DNA of 37,781 nt from an uncultured Phocaeicola sp. (GTDB lineage: Bacteria > Bacteroidota > Bacteroidia > Bacteroidales > Bacteroidaceae), in NCBI GenBank assembly GCA_944320885.1, contig CALUJE010000026.1, forward strand, positions 1-37,781, in the 5' to 3' direction. The notes under the pieces are model-generated. The model had not been told where the DNA came from. It made no database searches and saw only the letters and a program-made list of their open reading frames with translations. Both the position numbers and the translations under genes were made by a program. The number at the start of each line of letters is the position of its first letter. The stretch's first letter is position 1. Shown in pieces: positions 35,535 to 37,781 of this stretch.

Positions 35535-35580
35535 AGGCAAAAAACAGAAACAAAAGCGTTCTAAAATCAATTATTGTATG

Positions 35581-35588
35581 TACTTTTG
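35581..35588 (+). promoter_or_regulatory. -7 box for folP
   Basis: TACTTTTG lies 23 bp before the ATG at 35612. No clear -33 box was found. Confidence 0.5.
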
Positions 35589-35611
35589 TAATATAAAAAA
35601 CAAGCATTCAG

Positions 35612-36451
35612 ATGAACCAGTTTTCCCTCAACTTAAACGGCAAGCTATATGAATTATCCTCTCCAAAGGTAATGGGGATATTAAACGTTACTCCTGATTC
35701 TTTCTATGCAGGGAGCAGAAAGAAGACAGAAGAAGATATCAAATCCCGCTGTCGGGAAATTATCGAAGAAGGAGGAGACATTATTGATATAGGTGCATAC
35801 TCTTCACGCCCCGATGCCGAACACATCTCAGCAGAAGAGGAAAAAAGACGTCTGCGCACCGGCCTGGAAATATTACGCAATGAATATCCCGAAGCAATAG
35901 TTTCTGTCGATACATTCCGCGCAGATGTCGCCGAAATGTGCGTAAAGGAATACAATGTCAATATCATCAATGATATTTCTGCAGGAGAAATGGACAAGGA
36001 AATGTTCAATACGGTAGCCCGTCTGCAGGTTCCATACATCATGATGCATATGAAAGGTACACCACAAGACATGCAGAAAAGCCCTCAATATACCAGTCTG
36101 ATGAAAGAAATATTCATGTACTTCTCCGAAAAAGTATACAAGCTTCACGAAATGGGAGTAAATGACCTTATTCTTGATCCCGGATTCGGTTTCGGCAAAA
36201 CATTGGAACATAATTATGAACTGATGAACCATCTTGAAGAATTCAGCTTGTTTAATCTGCCCGTACTTGTAGGTATATCAAGAAAGTCCATGATATACAA
36301 ACTGCTGGGAAATACACCGTCTGAAGCATTGAACGGAACAACAGCATTAAATACGATAGCCTTACTAAAAGGAGCCAATATTCTAAGAGTTCACGATGTA
36401 AAAGAAGCCGTAGAAACAGTAAGAATCGTAACAGCATTGAACACCAAATAA
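35612..36451 (+). CDS. folP: Dihydropteroate synthase
   Basis: A 279-residue TIM-barrel enzyme that joins p-aminobenzoate to the pterin pyrophosphate in folate synthesis and is the sulfonamide target. Signatures are MGILNVTPDSF near residue 21, DIGAYSSRPDA, SVDTFR, NDISAG, MHMKGTPQDM, LDPGFGFGKT and GISRKSMI. It forms a rightward pair with cdaA, 23 bp apart. Confidence 0.96.
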   Translation: MNQFSLNLNGKLYELSSPKVMGILNVTPDSFYAGSRKKTEEDIKSRCREIIEEGGDIIDIGAYSSRPDAEHISAEEEKRRLRTGLEILRNEYPEAIVSVDTFRADVAEMCVKEYNVNIINDISAGEMDKEMFNTVARLQVPYIMMHMKGTPQDMQKSPQYTSLMKEIFMYFSEKVYKLHEMGVNDLILDPGFGFGKTLEHNYELMNHLEEFSLFNLPVLVGISRKSMIYKLLGNTPSEALNGTTALNTIALLKGANILRVHDVKEAVETVRIVTALNTK

Positions 36452-36474
36452 TATAAAAACAGACATACTACAAA

Positions 36475-37245
36475 ATGCAATTCAATATAGAAATAAAAGA
36501 TATCATTGACATCCTTTCAGTAGCCCTGCTGCTTTATTATGCTTACAAATTCATGAAAGAATCAGGCTCTGTAAAGGTTTTCACCGGAGTACTGATATTT
36601 GTACTGCTTTGGCTATTGGTGGCACAGATTCTCGAAATGAGGCTTCTGGGTGCAATCTTCGACCAACTGGTCAAAGTAGGTGCTATCGCCCTCATTATCC
36701 TGTTTCAGGATGATGTACGCCGCTTTCTGCAAGCATTAGGCTCTCATGAAAAAGCGAACCGCCTGTTCCGTCTGCTGACCGGAAACAGCAAGAAACAGAA
36801 GATAGACCGCTCTGAAATCATGCCTATCGTAATGGCCTGCCTCAGTATGAGCAAACAAAAGGTAGGAGCACTTATGGTTTTTGAAAGAACAATACCTCTC
36901 AATGATATCATTCTTACCGGCGATGAAATCAATGCGAACATGAATCAGCGCCTGATTGAGAACATATTCTTCAAAAACAGTCCCCTCCACGACGGAGCCA
37001 TGATAATTCGTCATATGCGCATTACTGCCGCAGGATGTATATTACCGGTATCGCACAGCCTGGACATTCCCAAAAAGCTCGGATTGCGCCACCGTGCAGC
37101 ATTGGGAGTCTCTCAACAGACTGACGCACTGGCTGTGATTGTATCGGAAGAAACAGGAGGAATATCCATAGCATACAAAGGGGAATTTCACCTGCACCTT
37201 TCAGCTGAAGAGCTTGAAAGCTTCCTGACAAAAGAATTGAACTGA
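36475..37245 (+). CDS. cdaA: Diadenylate cyclase CdaA (c-di-AMP synthase)
   Basis: A 256-residue membrane-bound enzyme that makes c-di-AMP from two ATP. Hydrophobic helices occupy about 5-90, followed by the DAC domain with the DGA motif in NSPLHDGAMII and the RHR motif in LGLRHRAALG. The start MQFNIEIKDIID is typical. It pairs with folP, the same neighbour as in many Bacteroidetes, and with the PgpH-like gene at 10763 gives the window both ends of c-di-AMP turnover. Confidence 0.94.
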   Translation: MQFNIEIKDIIDILSVALLLYYAYKFMKESGSVKVFTGVLIFVLLWLLVAQILEMRLLGAIFDQLVKVGAIALIILFQDDVRRFLQALGSHEKANRLFRLLTGNSKKQKIDRSEIMPIVMACLSMSKQKVGALMVFERTIPLNDIILTGDEINANMNQRLIENIFFKNSPLHDGAMIIRHMRITAAGCILPVSHSLDIPKKLGLRHRAALGVSQQTDALAVIVSEETGGISIAYKGEFHLHLSAEELESFLTKELN

Positions 37246-37269
37246 TATTCCATTATATTCACAGTATAT

Positions 37270-37302
37270 AAGCCGGCATTTGTTCCATGTCGGCCTTTTT
37301 TA
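37270..37302 (+). terminator. Terminator after cdaA
   Basis: GCCGGCAT (about 37272-37279) pairs with ATGTCGGC with one G-U pair, followed by a T tract. Confidence 0.75.
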
Positions 37303-37702
37303 TGCCCTGAGAAGGGGATTTAATATTCGATGCCTTAAAGCGTTCCTAGAGGCTAATTATAAAAGAATAAGGGTCTCTTAATGAAGAACCGGATGAAGAT
37401 TCAAACAAACCATATAAACGTAAACACAGGCAGACCTTAATATATATATATATCATCTTGAACAAACCAGCCAAACAGAAAGCAATTCGAAGGATTCTAA
37501 CAGATACTACTTTCCCTAGCACTAACAAACAAAGATATACTGTACTCCATTCATCTCAAGCCTATCCTTAAAGTATAGAACTCTTTATGCGTATTCTCAC
37601 TGATTCTCTACCGGCTTCGACAATACAGCCGGCCAAAACTCTTCAGCTGATACGATAACCTTATTCCAAAACTATCGCGCCCTACCGGCGCACATATACA
37701 AA
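37303..37702. other. Intergenic region cdaA-5S rRNA
   Basis: About 400 bp with a short (TA)n run near 37440 and no convincing gene or promoter. A 60-codon frame on the minus strand (37346-37528) looks random. Confidence 0.55.
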
Positions 37703-37744
37703 CAAAAAAAATCCTCCGCAGTATGTTTCAACTTGCGGAGGATT
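37703..37744 (-). terminator. rRNA operon terminator
   Basis: On the minus strand AATCCTCCGCA and TGCGGAGGATT (37710-37720 with 37734-37744) form an 11-bp perfect stem, then a run of T (A tract at 37704-37710). It lies just past the 5S 3' end. Confidence 0.88.
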
Positions 37745-37756
37745 CCACTCTTCTTT

Positions 37757-37781
37757 AAAAACGGCGACTACCTACTCTCCC
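37757..37781 (-). rRNA. rrf: 5S rRNA, 3' end only (cut by window edge)
   Basis: On the minus strand the last 25 bases read GGGAGAGTAGGTAGTCGCCG and then a T-rich end, the standard 3' end of bacterial 5S rRNA (GAGAGTAGG). Most of the gene lies to the right of the window. The exact 3' end is estimated. Confidence 0.85.

Noticed and set aside
37346..37528. 60-codon minus-strand frame near the right end
   Set aside because: It crosses a TA-repeat, with random hydrophobic composition and no promoter.
1..37781. CRISPR arrays and insertion sequences
   Set aside because: No regularly spaced repeats with unique spacers were seen, and no transposase or IS-like terminal inverted repeats with target duplications.

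Overview
The window comes from a Bacteroidales chromosome, most likely Bacteroides or Phocaeicola. The evidence is the promoter type (TAnnTTTG at -7 with TTTG at -33), the lack of strong Shine-Dalgarno sites, fused RibBA, PgpH-type and CdaA-type proteins, Bacteroidetes-style tyrosine integrase, and a 5S rRNA 3' end typical of the group. Species cannot be fixed from sequence alone. All functional names rest on recognised motifs and family resemblance; no search was run.

Region 1 (1 to about 6135) is an AT-rich integrated element of about 6.1 kb. It lies between two copies of the 5' half of a tRNA-Pro(GGG) gene. The repeat is identical for at least 55 bp, and 76 of 81 bp match if the tRNA promoter is included. 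The element encodes a tyrosine integrase, a protein with an excisionase-like helix-turn-helix, a filamentous-phage gpII/X-like replication protein, an 800 bp non-coding block with iteron-like repeats and large inverted repeats (candidate origin), a secreted protein, a 69-residue protein and a small alarmone-hydrolase-like HD protein. That last protein is a diverged copy (about 79% identical) of the N-terminal domain of the first chromosomal gene beyond the right junction. No relaxase, coat, assembly ATPase or known defence gene is seen.

Region 2 (6.4 to 17.9 kb) is housekeeping: an HD hydrolase fused to a 5'(3')-nucleotidase, a SUI1/YciH protein, a leftward operon (PgpH-like 7TM-HD protein, priA, low-molecular-weight phosphatase), then rightward gltX, waaA, frr and rsgA. 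A 22-bp tandem repeat with an inverted copy lies between waaA and frr.

Region 3 (18.0 to 26.8 kb) has a three-gene RND efflux operon (membrane fusion protein, AcrB-type pump, TolC-type channel), a leftward metallo-beta-lactamase-fold hydrolase, a lactate-permease-family transporter and a SUKH/SMI1 protein.

Region 4 (27 kb to the end) has a tRNA with anticodon CAU, a repeat-bearing intergenic region, then a START-like protein, LptF/G-like permease, ribBA, a BI-1 family membrane protein and an aspartate aminotransferase, closed by a strong terminator. An SDR gene runs tail to tail with murF, followed by folP and the c-di-AMP synthase gene cdaA. The window ends in the 3' end of a leftward 5S rRNA gene preceded by its terminator. 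Both a likely c-di-AMP synthase and a likely c-di-AMP phosphodiesterase are therefore present. The best place to look for new biology is the element in Region 1.
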